Made by a program: the position numbers and the translations under genes | In this document: positions 9,600 to 18,823 of the stretch, in pieces | How positions within the stretch are numbered: position 1 is the stretch's first letter | Layout of the letters: every line of letters begins with the position of its first letter | From: Brucella intermedia LMG 3301 | GTDB taxonomy: Bacteria > Pseudomonadota > Alphaproteobacteria > Rhizobiales > Rhizobiaceae | Direction: 5' to 3' | Assembly: GCF_000182645.1 (NCBI RefSeq) | Contig: NZ_ACQA01000001.1 | Coordinates: 558,001 to 622,000, forward strand | Length of the DNA stretch: 64,000 nucleotides | The notes under the pieces: generated by a model | Database searches by the model: none | What the model saw: the letters and a program-made list of their open reading frames with translations, nothing else | What the model was told of the DNA's origin: nothing

Positions 9600-10388
9600 C
9601 TAATCCAGTGTCACCTGTCCAGAAACGGCCTTACCATTCTGCACAAGGGTATAGTCGATGATGGCATTGTCCGCCTTGCCCTGCACCTTTGCGGTAAAGC
9701 GGCCCTTTTCGACCGCGATGGTATCGGAAAGCCTGACCGTGTCGCTGGCAACGAACAGCTCCGATGGAGCGGTGGGATCTGGAACGGCCAGATCGAAGAC
9801 GGCGTTCTCGCCGTCGCGCTTCACGCCGCTTATGCCGAATGCCGAGCTCGCCGGGGTCGGGAGCCGGTCGAATGCGGTTTCGATGATCGTGCGGGCAGCT
9901 ATCGCCTGGGGCGAGGACTCTTGTTGATCACTATCAAGGGGAAAGTCGAAGGTGGCCTGCACCGGGACGCAGATTTTCTCGCACACTCCGAGAAAAACAT
10001 GGCCCTTCAGCCGCTTGTCGGCCGATGTCAGGTTAAAGACTATCGGCAGCGAAACAGGCTGTTTATATCCGATGCCACCTGCATCGTCTCCCTCAAACCG
10101 GACCGGCGCAGGGAAGTCGATCTGCGCTTTTGCGTTTCCGTCGATGTTAATCTGGGGTGGAACGCCCGCATCGCCGGGATTGCGCCAGTAGGTTTTCCAG
10201 CCGGGCTGCAACTCGATCTGCAAGGCACCGCGCCGTTCCCCGCGGGCCGCATTATCAGGGGTCTTGTCTTCGATAATGACACGAACGCGCCCGCCGGGCG
10301 TCTCGGTCCACTCGGAGGTCGAGGCCAGTGCTGGCAATGTCAGTAAGGCCAGCAAAAGTGGGGCGAAGGTAAAAGTTCGGGTGTGCAT
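9600..10388 (-). CDS. Exported DsbD alpha-domain-like protein
   Basis: A 262-residue protein with a signal peptide (MHTRTFTFAPLLLALLTLPALA) and a DsbD N-terminal-like domain: LQPGWKTYWRNPGDAG, then a cysteine pair in GVCEKICVPVQATF that matches the CxxxxC of DsbD-alpha. It probably exchanges disulfides in the periplasm, but the membrane part of DsbD is absent. The ATG at 10388 is chosen because it starts the signal peptide. It is divergent from yqgE, with about 170 bases between them, and codirectional with the peroxiredoxin gene. Confidence 0.82.
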   Translation of the reverse strand: MHTRTFTFAPLLLALLTLPALASTSEWTETPGGRVRVIIEDKTPDNAARGERRGALQIELQPGWKTYWRNPGDAGVPPQINIDGNAKAQIDFPAPVRFEGDDAGGIGYKQPVSLPIVFNLTSADKRLKGHVFLGVCEKICVPVQATFDFPLDSDQQESSPQAIAARTIIETAFDRLPTPASSAFGISGVKRDGENAVFDLAVPDPTAPSELFVASDTVRLSDTIAVEKGRFTAKVQGKADNAIIDYTLVQNGKAVSGQVTLD

Positions 10389-10562
10389 CGTTGAAAGATG
10401 GAATGAAAAGATGGTTGCTTCAAGTCCAATATTACCGGATCGCCGGGCGCGGTAATCGCTTGTACGGCCTGCCACCTGGCAATCGAGCTGGTTCCGCTTC
10501 GAATTCCGGGCTCGAAATAAATGGCCATTGTTATTTTGCGCAGTCTTGCTACCTTCATAATC

Positions 10563-11165
10563 ATGACCATTCTCAAGACGTCGAACAAGGAGCAGGGTTT
10601 TCTAAACGGGCAGTTCCTGCTTGCCATGCCTGGAATGAGCGACGAGCGTTTTGCCCGGTCGGTGGTCTATATCTGCGCGCATTCTGATGAGGGTGCCATG
10701 GGCTTCATCATCAATCAGCTTCAGCCGGTCGAATTCCCCGACCTCTTGCGCCAGATCGGGGTCATCGATGACGACGAACTGATTATCCTTCCGGATCGTG
10801 CGCAGCATATGATGGTGCGCAATGGTGGTCCCGTCGACCGCACACGCGGATTCGTGCTGCATTCGGACGATTACATGGTCGATTCCACCATGCCGGTTTC
10901 AGAGGATGTCTGCCTCACTGCAACGGTCGATATTCTGCGTGCCATTTACGGGGGCAGTGGGCCGTCGCGGGCCCTGATGGCCCTTGGATATTCCGGTTGG
11001 GCGCCGGGCCAGATCGAAGTGGAACTTGCCGAGAATGGCTGGCTAACCTGTGATGCGCCGCTCGACATGCTGTTCGACAGCGATATCGAGGGCAAATATT
11101 CGCGTTTGATGCTCCATATGGGTATCGATATGGCACGGCTGGTTTCCGACGCAGGACATGCTTGA
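10563..11165 (+). CDS. yqgE: YqgE/AlgH family protein (UPF0301)
   Basis: A 200-residue conserved cytoplasmic protein of unsettled function. Typical motifs are [20 protein letters not shown] near the N-terminus, [22 protein letters not shown] and [13 protein letters not shown]. The ATG at 10563 gives the family's usual length, although no good Shine-Dalgarno sequence is visible; an in-frame ATG 14 codons earlier is possible. The stop is followed immediately by the octamer-type repeat block. Confidence 0.9.
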   Translation: MTILKTSNKEQGFLNGQFLLAMPGMSDERFARSVVYICAHSDEGAMGFIINQLQPVEFPDLLRQIGVIDDDELIILPDRAQHMMVRNGGPVDRTRGFVLHSDDYMVDSTMPVSEDVCLTATVDILRAIYGGSGPSRALMALGYSGWAPGQIEVELAENGWLTCDAPLDMLFDSDIEGKYSRLMLHMGIDMARLVSDAGHA

Positions 11166-11166
11166 T

Positions 11167-11238
11167 GGAATAAGGCAGTAAGGCAGTAAGGCAGTATGTT
11201 AAGGGAATAGGGGAGTAGGGAGTAGGGGAATATGTTTT
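11167..11238. repeat. Left arm of octamer-family repeat
   Basis: Degenerate 8-base units follow one another: AAGGCAGT (three times), then AAGGGAAT, AGGGGAGT and AGGGGAAT variants. They are roughly complementary to the TGCCCTAC array 40 bases downstream, so the two blocks can pair as a long imperfect hairpin between yqgE and the convergent EAL gene. Confidence 0.75.
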
Positions 11239-11272
11239 GCTTGCGGACGACCGCAACGCACATATCCTTCTC

Positions 11273-11391
11273 TGCCCTACTGCCCTACTGCCCTACTGCC
11301 CTACTGCCCTACTGCCCTACTGCCCTACTGCCCTACTGCCCTACTGCCCTACTGCCCTACTGCCCTACTGCCCTACTGCCCTACTGCCCTA
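11273..11391. repeat. 8-bp tandem repeat array (HOOF-Print type VNTR)
   Basis: About 15 perfect copies of TGCCCTAC (AGGGCAGT on the other strand, in another phase) in a row, ending 2 bases before the stop codon of the EAL gene. AGGGCAGT is the hypervariable octamer used for Brucella strain typing ('HOOF-Prints'); that link is from memory of the literature. Such arrays vary in copy number by slippage. It lies outside coding sequence, in the convergent yqgE/EAL gap. Confidence 0.93.
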
Positions 11392-11392
11392 A

Positions 11393-14291
11393 TCAAGCCG
11401 CTGCGGCATCCAGTTGTTCGCGGATCATGCGAGTTGCCTCGTCGCGGCTGGTGGGCTGACCGAACATGAAGCTCTGCACATATTCGCAACCCATCTGGCG
11501 AAGCTGAAGCGCGTCGCTTTCGCTCTCCACGCCTTCCGTTACCACGGCGAGCCCGAGATCGTGCGCCATGCTCACAATCGAGCGTAGCAGCGTGGCTTTT
11601 TGCGGCTGGTCCCCTTTCACGAAGGACCGGTCGATCTTGATGATATCGAACGGGAAGCGCGTCAGATAGGCGAGTGAGGAATAACCGGTTCCAAAATCAT
11701 CGAGCGACAAGCCGATGCCCATCGCCTTCAGGCGAGCCAGGACATGGGTGGACTGTTCCGGATTTTCCATGAGGACGGATTCCGTCAGTTCAAGCTTGAG
11801 GCTGCCCGGATTGAGATGGATGCGGGAAAGCACCGAGCGGACATCATTGATGAGGTCCTGGCGGATGAGTTGCGTCGAGGACAGGTTGACCGAAACGAAA
11901 AGGTCGAGCTTCGGGAATTGCTCCTGCCATGCAAACAGATCTTCCGCGGCCCGTTGCATCGCGAACAGGCCAAGCTGGATGATCAGGCCGGAGTTTTCCG
12001 CAATTGGAATAAACTCCGAAGGCGAAATCGCGCCGCGACGTGGATGCTCCCAACGCATGAGCGCTTCGAAACCGGCAATCGTGCCCTCGTCAAGCTTCAC
12101 GATGGGCTGGTAGACAAGGCTGATTTCGTCGCGTTCAAGTGCGCGCCGCAGATCGGATTCAAGCTGCAGCTTGTCGCTGCCGATGGCTCTGAAGGCCGGA
12201 CGGAATGGCTCGATGCGGTCACCGCCGAAACGCTTTGCCTGATACATGGCAAGCTCGGCGTCCTTCACGAAGTCTTCCGCAGTTGTCGCCGTTTTCGTCC
12301 AGGTGATCAGACCTACGGATGACGTCAAAACGATTTCGCGCTTTGCATAGGCAATCGGCGCGCGCACGGCTTGACGCAGAGCTTCGGCGAAGGATGCGAT
12401 GCGCCCCGGGTCGCTTTCAGAGGCAAGCAGCAGGCCGAACTGGTCGGACGAGAGGCGCGAGAGTGTATCCTGCGGTTTCATAAGGCGTGCCAGACGGCGC
12501 GAGATCGTCAGAAGGATAGTGTCCCCCGCCGACATGCCCAGGCTGTCATTGACCTGCTTGAACCGGTCTATGTCGATAATGAAGACGGTCGGATGCAGGT
12601 TGCTTTCCCCGCGCGCCATATTCATGACGTTGCTGAGACGATCGAGGAACAATTCCCGGTTCGGGAGGCCGGTCAGATTGTCGTGCACGGCATCGTGCAA
12701 CAGGCGTTCTTCCGCCTTTTTCTGCTCCGTCACATTGACGAGTGTTCCAACGCAACGCACCACTTCGCCATCCGAACCGATGACCGGGCGCGCGCGGAGT
12801 GCATACCAGTGATAATGGCCATCATTGGCACGCAGCCGAAAAATCTGGCCGATGCGTCCGCGCCGGTTTTCCAGAATGGCATCAAGCGTGGAGCGGAAGC
12901 GGTCGCGGTCGTCGGCGTGCATGGCGGGAAGCCAGTTGCGCACCGGGCCTTGCAGGCTGTTGGCCCGTATTGCCAAGATAATTGGCGATGTCCGGCGTGG
13001 TCACCACGCGGTCGCGCGGCACGTCCCAATCCCATACGATGTCTCCCGCACCAATGACGGCGAGAGCCTGCCGCTCCATATCCGACAGAAGGCCCTGCTG
13101 CAGTGCTCCGCCAGCAAAGGCATGCTGCATGACGGTAAAGCCGATCAGAAGAACGATCAGGACAAGACCGCCGCCGAGCGCAGGCTGGACGATATCATTA
13201 TCGAGCCTGCCCGAAACCGTCATCCAGGCGCCCAGCAACCATATGAGAGTGAGAAGCCAGGCCGGTATCAGCATGACGGCGCGATCATATCCCTTGACCG
13301 CGAGATAACCGATGATGGCGACGCCGGACAGAACGGTCAGCGCCAGCGAGATGCGCGCAATACCGGAAGCCACTGGCGGATCGAAAACGGCAACCCCCGC
13401 AAGGGCCAGAAGGCCCAATACCCAGGTCACGGCGCCATAGCTGAAATGGTCGTGCCAGCGGTTGAGATTGAGATAGGTGAACAGGAAAATAACGAGAGAG
13501 GCGGCAAGCGCCACTTCGGTGCCGGCGCGCCAGATCTGCTCATTGCCCGGCGTTATCTCCATCAGCTTGTTCCAGAAACCGAAATCGACGCAGATATAGG
13601 CCAGAACGGCCCATGCAAGCGCGGCGGTGGCCGGGAACAGGGAAGTGCCCTTGACGACGAAAAGGATGGTCAGGAACAGAGCCAGCAGGCCTGAAATGCC
13701 AAGGAGGATACCGCGATAGAGCGTGTAGGAATTAACCGCGTCCTTGTAGGCTTCCGGCTCCCAGAGATAGAGCTGGGGCAGATTGTGCGAGGACAGTTCT
13801 GCTACGAAGGTGATGACGCTGCCCGGATTGAGCGTGATGCGGAAAACGTCCGCATCGGCGCTGGGCTGGCGGTCGAGCGCAAAGCCTTCGCTCGGCGTGA
13901 TGGATGCAATGCGTGGAGAACCAAGATCGGGCCAGATGACGCCGGAGCCGACGAGACGGAAATGAGGAGCAACAATCAGGCGGTCGATCTGTTCGTCGGT
14001 TGGATTTGCGATCGAAAAAGCGGCCCAGTCGCCGGATGCCTTGCTGTTTTGATCGGCCTGCACTTCGATGCGGCGGACGATGCCGTCAGGACCGGGGGCC
14101 GTCGATACCTGCACGCTTTCGCCTTTGTTGCGCAGAAGCTCGACAGCGCGGGAAAGGTCGAGGGCGGTATCTTCCTTGGAAATCTTGATCGGTTCGATGG
14201 CCGATGCCTGGATGACCGAAACGGCCAGAACAACCATGAGTACGAGAAACCGCACACCGGCAAAAAGCCACTTATCCGCAAAACCCGTCAC
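11393..14291 (-). pseudogene. PAS-GGDEF-EAL membrane protein, frameshifted
   Basis: Two overlapping frames together encode one protein of about 965 residues. The N-terminal part (14291 to about 12976) has a signal peptide, a sensory periplasmic domain, about seven helices and the start of a PAS domain ending TTPDIANYL. The second frame continues AIRANSLQGPVRNW, then PAS, a degenerate GGDEF domain (RLSSDQF where GGDEF is expected) and an EAL domain with EALMRW, DDFGTGYSSL and TEGVES. One extra base near 12975 (CTTGGC for CTGGC on the coding strand) explains the shift. The expected activity is c-di-GMP hydrolysis. It resembles the Brucella protein called BpdB (by memory). It could be a real pseudogene or a sequence error. 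It overlaps the GNAT gene by 4 bases. Confidence 0.85.
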
Positions 14292-14908
14292 GAGCGTCCA
14301 ACCTTGCCATTGATCATGCGGCTATCCGTCATACGTTTGTCGCTTTCTATAAGGGCAAAAAGCAGGTGATCCTGCCAGAAGCCATTTATCTTGAGATAGG
14401 AACGCAACAGTCCTTCTCTCTCAAATCCGGCTTTTTCGAGAAGCCGTATCGAGCGCACATTATGAGGGATACAGGCTGCTTCAATCCGGTGCAACCGGAG
14501 TTGGTCGAATGCGAAGGGGATAACCAGCGACAGGGCTTCGGTCATGTAGCCTTTGCCGGCATGGGGCGCGCCGCTCCAATAGCCGATCATGCCGTTCTGC
14601 CCGACACCGCGCCGGATATTTCCGAGCGTTATGCCGCCGACGAGCGTGTTGTCACCATTGCGAAAGACAAAAAATGGATAGCCGGTTCCGGCGGCTATTT
14701 CATCCTGAAAGCGACGCATGCGATGGCGAAAAGCGCTCTTTGTCAGGTCGTCGTCCGGCCAGGTCGGCTCCCACGGCGTGAGAAAGGCACGGCTTTGTTC
14801 CCGCAGGCTGGCCCAACTGGCGAAATCGCTCATCATCGGCTCGCGCAGATAAATGCGCTGTCCACGCAGGACGGTCGGATTGCTTCTACGGAAGGGCAGG
14901 CCGATCAT
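14288..14908 (-). CDS. GNAT acetyltransferase, RimJ/RimL type
   Basis: A 206-residue protein of the GNAT fold. It opens with LRGQRIYLREPMMSDFASWA, the RimJ/RimL pattern; NTLVGGITLGNIRRG is the core strand and YWSGAPHAGKGYMTEALSLV is the acetyl-CoA loop, followed by EAACIPHNVRSIRLLEKAGF. Such enzymes acetylate the N-terminus of ribosomal or other proteins; the target here is unknown. It lies between the M16 peptidase and the EAL gene on the minus strand, overlapping the latter by ATGA. Confidence 0.9.
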   Translation of the reverse strand: MIGLPFRRSNPTVLRGQRIYLREPMMSDFASWASLREQSRAFLTPWEPTWPDDDLTKSAFRHRMRRFQDEIAAGTGYPFFVFRNGDNTLVGGITLGNIRRGVGQNGMIGYWSGAPHAGKGYMTEALSLVIPFAFDQLRLHRIEAACIPHNVRSIRLLEKAGFEREGLLRSYLKINGFWQDHLLFALIESDKRMTDSRMINGKVGRS

Positions 14909-14912
14909 GACG

Positions 14913-15009
14913 GGTTAGGGGAGTAAGGGGGTAGGGGAATAAGGGAGTAGGAAAAACAAAATGCTCAATGTCACATACTCCCCTATTCCCCTACTCACAT
15001 ATTCCCTTA
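14913..15009. repeat. Octamer-family inverted repeat between M16 peptidase and GNAT genes
   Basis: The left arm (14913-14951) is made of AGGGGAGT/AAGGGGGT/AGGGGAAT units. The right arm (about 14976-15009) carries the complementary ACTCCCCT/ATTCCCCT units, with a 24-base AT-rich centre. It is the same unit family as the array at 11273-11391 but is degenerate. The right end overlaps the stop codon of the M16 gene. Confidence 0.75.
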
Positions 15010-16299
15010 AACAGCGATTTTCCTCGCATGTGCGCTGGTCGACAGTGCGTCCGACAACCCATCGAAGCTCATCAGTCGTCCAACTGGACCCACGCCGGCG
15101 ATGGTGGGCTTGCTGTCGAGGAACAACCGTCCGGCCAGATCGGTCAGCCTTTGAGGTGTAATCAGCGAGAGACGGTCCATCAGTTCACTGTTTTCGACGG
15201 GACGACCATAGAGCAGGAACTGGCGTGCGACCTGTCCGGCACGGCTTGCAGCACTTTCCTGCGACATGAGAAGGCTCGCACGATATTGCGCGCGGGCGCG
15301 GTCCACTTCTTCCAGGCTGATGGAGTCAGCGGCCTTGTGCAGTTCATCGATCAGAACCGGGACGAGTTCGACCAGTTCGTCGCGGCCCGTTGCAGCGTGA
15401 ATTCCGAACAGTCCTGTATCCGAGAAGCCCCAATGGAAGGCATAGACGGAATAGCAGAGCCCGCGTTTCTCACGCACTTCCTGGAAGAGGCGCGAAGACA
15501 TGCCGCCGCCCAAAACCATGGAAAGAAGCTGCGACGCATAGAAATCACGCACGTGGTAGGCGCGTCCCTCGAAACCGATCAGAACCTGAGCATCCATCAG
15601 TTCGCGATTTTCACGAAAATCGCCGCCGACATAATGAGCGAGGTCGAGCGTAGGTGCCGTATTGTGGGCGCGAAAACCGCCAAGACGTTTTTCAACTTCC
15701 CTGACGAATGCATCGTGATCGACGCCGCCAGCAGCGGTCACCACCATGCGGTCGGCGCTGTACTGTTCGTCCATATATTGGCGAAGGTCATCGGAGGTGA
15801 AAGACATGACCGTCTCAGGCTCGCCGAGAATGGCGCGTCCGATTGGCTGATGACGATAGGCTGTTTCGGTGAAGCGGTCGAAGACGATATCGTCGGGCGT
15901 GTCGTGCGCCGCGCCGATCTCCTGCATGATGACCTGCTTTTCGCGCTCCAGCTCTGCTTCATCGAATTTGGAGGCGGTCAGGATATCGGACAGAATGTCG
16001 ATGGCCAGCGGCACGTCATTGCGCAGAACGCGCGCATAATAGGAAGTGGTCTCGACGCTGGTGGCGGCGTTGATCTCGCCGCCTACATTTTCGATATCCG
16101 ATGCAATTTGCCAGGCTGTGCGGTTCTCGGTTCCCTTGAACGCCATATGCTCAAGAAGATGAGCAATGCCATGCCTGTCGGCAGCTTCGTTTCGTGCCCC
16201 GGCCTTGACCCAGATTCCAAGCGCCACGCTTTCCACGTGGGACATCGTATCGGTGGCTATCGTCAATCCGTTGGAAAGACGCGTTACTTCAACACCCAT
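15007..16299 (-). CDS. M16-family zinc metallopeptidase (processing-peptidase-like)
   Basis: A 430-residue protein related to mitochondrial processing peptidase and PqqL. The inverted zinc motif HLLEH appears in GIAHLLEHMAFKGTENRTAW (about residues 44-63), with the distal glutamate region EINAATSVETTSYYARVL. The C-terminal half has LGGGMSSRLFQEVREKRGLCYSVYAF, typical of active beta-type subunits. ATG 16299 is preferred over TTG 16305. It lies 54 bases downstream of thrC on the same strand; the thrC-M16 pairing is common in Rhizobiales. Confidence 0.93.
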   Translation of the reverse strand: MGVEVTRLSNGLTIATDTMSHVESVALGIWVKAGARNEAADRHGIAHLLEHMAFKGTENRTAWQIASDIENVGGEINAATSVETTSYYARVLRNDVPLAIDILSDILTASKFDEAELEREKQVIMQEIGAAHDTPDDIVFDRFTETAYRHQPIGRAILGEPETVMSFTSDDLRQYMDEQYSADRMVVTAAGGVDHDAFVREVEKRLGGFRAHNTAPTLDLAHYVGGDFRENRELMDAQVLIGFEGRAYHVRDFYASQLLSMVLGGGMSSRLFQEVREKRGLCYSVYAFHWGFSDTGLFGIHAATGRDELVELVPVLIDELHKAADSISLEEVDRARAQYRASLLMSQESAASRAGQVARQFLLYGRPVENSELMDRLSLITPQRLTDLAGRLFLDSKPTIAGVGPVGRLMSFDGLSDALSTSAHARKIAV

Positions 16300-16353
16300 A
16301 AGCAAACTGCTCCCTGCATTCCCGCTCTGGTTCTCGTCTCGGAGCCGGTCTTT

Positions 16354-17745
16354 TTAAGCTCTCGAATGGCGGCGAACGTATTCTTCCACGATTTTCAGGT
16401 CGTTGTGAAGAACTGTGAAGCTTTCTTTTCGTTGCATCAAGTCCGAAAGCCATGCAGGGAGCTGCGGTTCGACGCCGCTGGCTGCCTTGACGGCATCGGG
16501 GAATTTGGCCGGATGCGCTGTTGCAAGAACAACCATCGGCGCTTCACTGGACTGGTTTTCGCGAGCCACCTTCACACCGATTGCCGAGTGTGGATCGAGC
16601 AGATAGCCGTCCGCTTCAAGCACGGATTTGATTGTCTCCGCAGTTTCATCGACAGTCGAGCGCCCGGCGGAGAACTCGCTGCGGATCGCCGACAGGGGTT
16701 TCTCAGAGATCGAAAAACCACCGGACTGTTTCAGCCCAGCCATCAGACCACGCAGAGCCGCAGCATCGCGTCCGTGCGCTTCAAACAGCAGGCGCTCAAA
16801 ATTCGAGGAAATCTGGATATCCATTGAAGGCGAGGTGGTCTGTGCGACACCGCGCATTTCATAGGCGCCGGTTTCGAGCGTACGCGAGAGAATGTCATTA
16901 TCATTGGTGGCGATGATCAGCCGGTCGATGGGCAATCCCATGCGCTTGGCGACATAGCCTGCGAAAATATCGCCGAAATTGCCTGTCGGCACGGTGAAGG
17001 ATACGGCGCGATCCGGTGCGCCAAGGCTCAGCGCCGCCGTAAAATAATAAACAACCTGGGGCATGATGCGCGCCCAGTTGATCGAGTTCACACCCGAAAG
17101 CGACAGCGCATCACGGAACTGAAGGTCGTTGAACATGGCTTTCACAAGGTTCTGGCAATCGTCGAAATTGCCTTCGATGGAAAGGGCATGGACATTGGAA
17201 AAACCGGATGATGTCATCTGGCGCTGCTGCACCGGCGATACGCGGCCGTTCGGGAACAGGATGAAGATGTCCGTATTGTCACGTCCGCCAAAGGCCTCGA
17301 TTGCCGCGCCGCCCGTATCCCCGGATGTGGCCCCGACAATGGTGGCCCGTTCGCCGCGCTGTGCCAGGACATAGTCCATCATGCGGGCCAGAAGCTGCAT
17401 GGCGACATCCTTGAAGGCGAGCGTCGGGCCATGGAAAAGTTCGAGCACGAATTCATTGGCCCCGGTCTGAACCAGCGGGCAGACCGCATCATGCCGGAAA
17501 GATCCATAGGCTTCGTGCACCATGCGACGGAAATCCGAATGCGGGATTTCGCCATCGACAAAGGGAGTGAGCACCGCCAGCGCAATATCCACATAGGATT
17601 TTCCGCGCAGATCGCGGATTTGTTCTGGCGAAAACTGGGGATAATCCTGCGGCAGATAGAGACCGCCATCCCGGGCTAGACCGGCGAGCAATGCATCGCT
17701 GAACCCCAGGACCGGCGCTTCCCCACGCGTGCTTACATATTTCAT
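16354..17745 (-). CDS. thrC: Threonine synthase
   Basis: A 463-residue PLP enzyme that converts O-phosphohomoserine to threonine. The PLP lysine lies in HGPTLAFKDVAMQLLARM (about residues 104-121) and the phosphate loop in GATSGDTGGAAIEAFGG. The N-terminus MKYVSTRGEAPVLGFSDALLAGLARDGGLY is the long bacterial/fungal form. It heads a minus-strand run with the M16 peptidase, GNAT and EAL genes. The other threonine gene, thrB, is at 6028. Confidence 0.96.
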   Translation of the reverse strand: MKYVSTRGEAPVLGFSDALLAGLARDGGLYLPQDYPQFSPEQIRDLRGKSYVDIALAVLTPFVDGEIPHSDFRRMVHEAYGSFRHDAVCPLVQTGANEFVLELFHGPTLAFKDVAMQLLARMMDYVLAQRGERATIVGATSGDTGGAAIEAFGGRDNTDIFILFPNGRVSPVQQRQMTSSGFSNVHALSIEGNFDDCQNLVKAMFNDLQFRDALSLSGVNSINWARIMPQVVYYFTAALSLGAPDRAVSFTVPTGNFGDIFAGYVAKRMGLPIDRLIIATNDNDILSRTLETGAYEMRGVAQTTSPSMDIQISSNFERLLFEAHGRDAAALRGLMAGLKQSGGFSISEKPLSAIRSEFSAGRSTVDETAETIKSVLEADGYLLDPHSAIGVKVARENQSSEAPMVVLATAHPAKFPDAVKAASGVEPQLPAWLSDLMQRKESFTVLHNDLKIVEEYVRRHSRA

Positions 17746-17942
17746 TTCTTGGCCTTCATTTCGGATCGGCGCGGTTTTGAGCCGCGTAATGCAATAGAGC
17801 CTCCCTAAAAAAGCCGCAAGGTTTTAAAGCATGTTGACGGGGATGGGGGTTGCTCTCCGGAGCAAAAAACGGGAAAACGTCATCGCGCTACACGCATGCG
17901 TGATGTAGAAGACAGGTTGATCAGTGCAGGGAAGCCCGCTTT

Positions 17943-18533
17943 ATGCAAACAGCACCACAGAATCGTTCATCGTTGTTTCCAGTCTTTGCAACGGTTTTGC
18001 TCGCAGCCCTCGCAGGCTGCACGACCAGTGGCACTGATAAGGCCGCCGACGGAGCTTCAAGCTCCTCAATGACCGCGTCCGCTGCTTCCGGCGATCAGCG
18101 CGTCAAGGAATCCGAGCTGCGCGCCTTCTGTCCCTCGGTCACGCTGCGCGACGGCACAGCCTTCTTCAGCACATATGAAAAGGGCGGCGATAAGGACCCG
18201 GCACGGGTGATCTATCAGGCGGCGCTGACCGATACGACCCGCGCCTGCCAGTATGGCGCCGGGACCATGACGATTGACGTCGCGGCGGCGGGCAAGGTTG
18301 TGCCGGGGCCAAAATATAAGAGCGGCACCATCACCATGCCGATCCGTGTTGCCGTCCGTCAGGGCGATCAGGTCATCTATTCCAAACTGCACAAGCAGGC
18401 GGTTACGGTAGCGAACGCGGGTACCGCGACGCAGTTCGTGTTCAACGACAAGGCGATCACCGTACCGATGGCGGATCAGAAGAATATCCAGATTTTCGTC
18501 GGTTTCGACGAGGGTCCATACAACACGAAGTAA
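17943..18533 (+). CDS. Putative lipoprotein of unknown function
   Basis: A 196-residue protein with a lipoprotein signal: a hydrophobic stretch ending in the lipobox LAGC (Cys about residue 26), then a Ser/Ala-rich linker. The mature part contains FCPSVTLRDGTAFF and MTIDVAAAGKVVPGPKYKSG, which look like a compact beta-rich domain. I do not recognise a characterised family; it looks like a conserved Rhizobiales envelope protein. It stands alone between divergent thrC and an EAL gene and ends in a strong terminator. Confidence 0.8.
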   Translation: MQTAPQNRSSLFPVFATVLLAALAGCTTSGTDKAADGASSSSMTASAASGDQRVKESELRAFCPSVTLRDGTAFFSTYEKGGDKDPARVIYQAALTDTTRACQYGAGTMTIDVAAAGKVVPGPKYKSGTITMPIRVAVRQGDQVIYSKLHKQAVTVANAGTATQFVFNDKAITVPMADQKNIQIFVGFDEGPYNTK

Positions 18534-18544
18534 AGCACTGAAAC

Positions 18545-18578
18545 CGGTGCGCCGGTTTGTATTTCGGCGCACCGTTTA
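18545..18578 (+). terminator. Intrinsic terminator after the lipoprotein gene
   Basis: A perfect 10-bp stem (CGGTGCGCCG with CGGCGCACCG), a 10-base loop and a TTTAAT tail, 11 bases after the stop. The remaining stretch to 18823 is AT-rich and probably holds the promoter of the EAL gene; no gene is seen in it. Confidence 0.85.
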
Positions 18579-18823
18579 ATCTGATATTTATAGACTTTTT
18601 CATATTGCTGCCAAAAGCCCGCAGATTTAATTAGAAAGCACTTAACTATTGCCGATATGGCGATGTATTCAGTTTTAATATAACATTAATGACAGTTTCA
18701 CATGTATTCATATCAATGTTTGTTTCATGTTATGGTTTTCTGACGTCAGGGATCGCCACGTCTTAGACGGATAGAAGTGATAACTCACCAGCTACGCCAC
18801 GATTATTTAGGGGCGAGGGTCAT

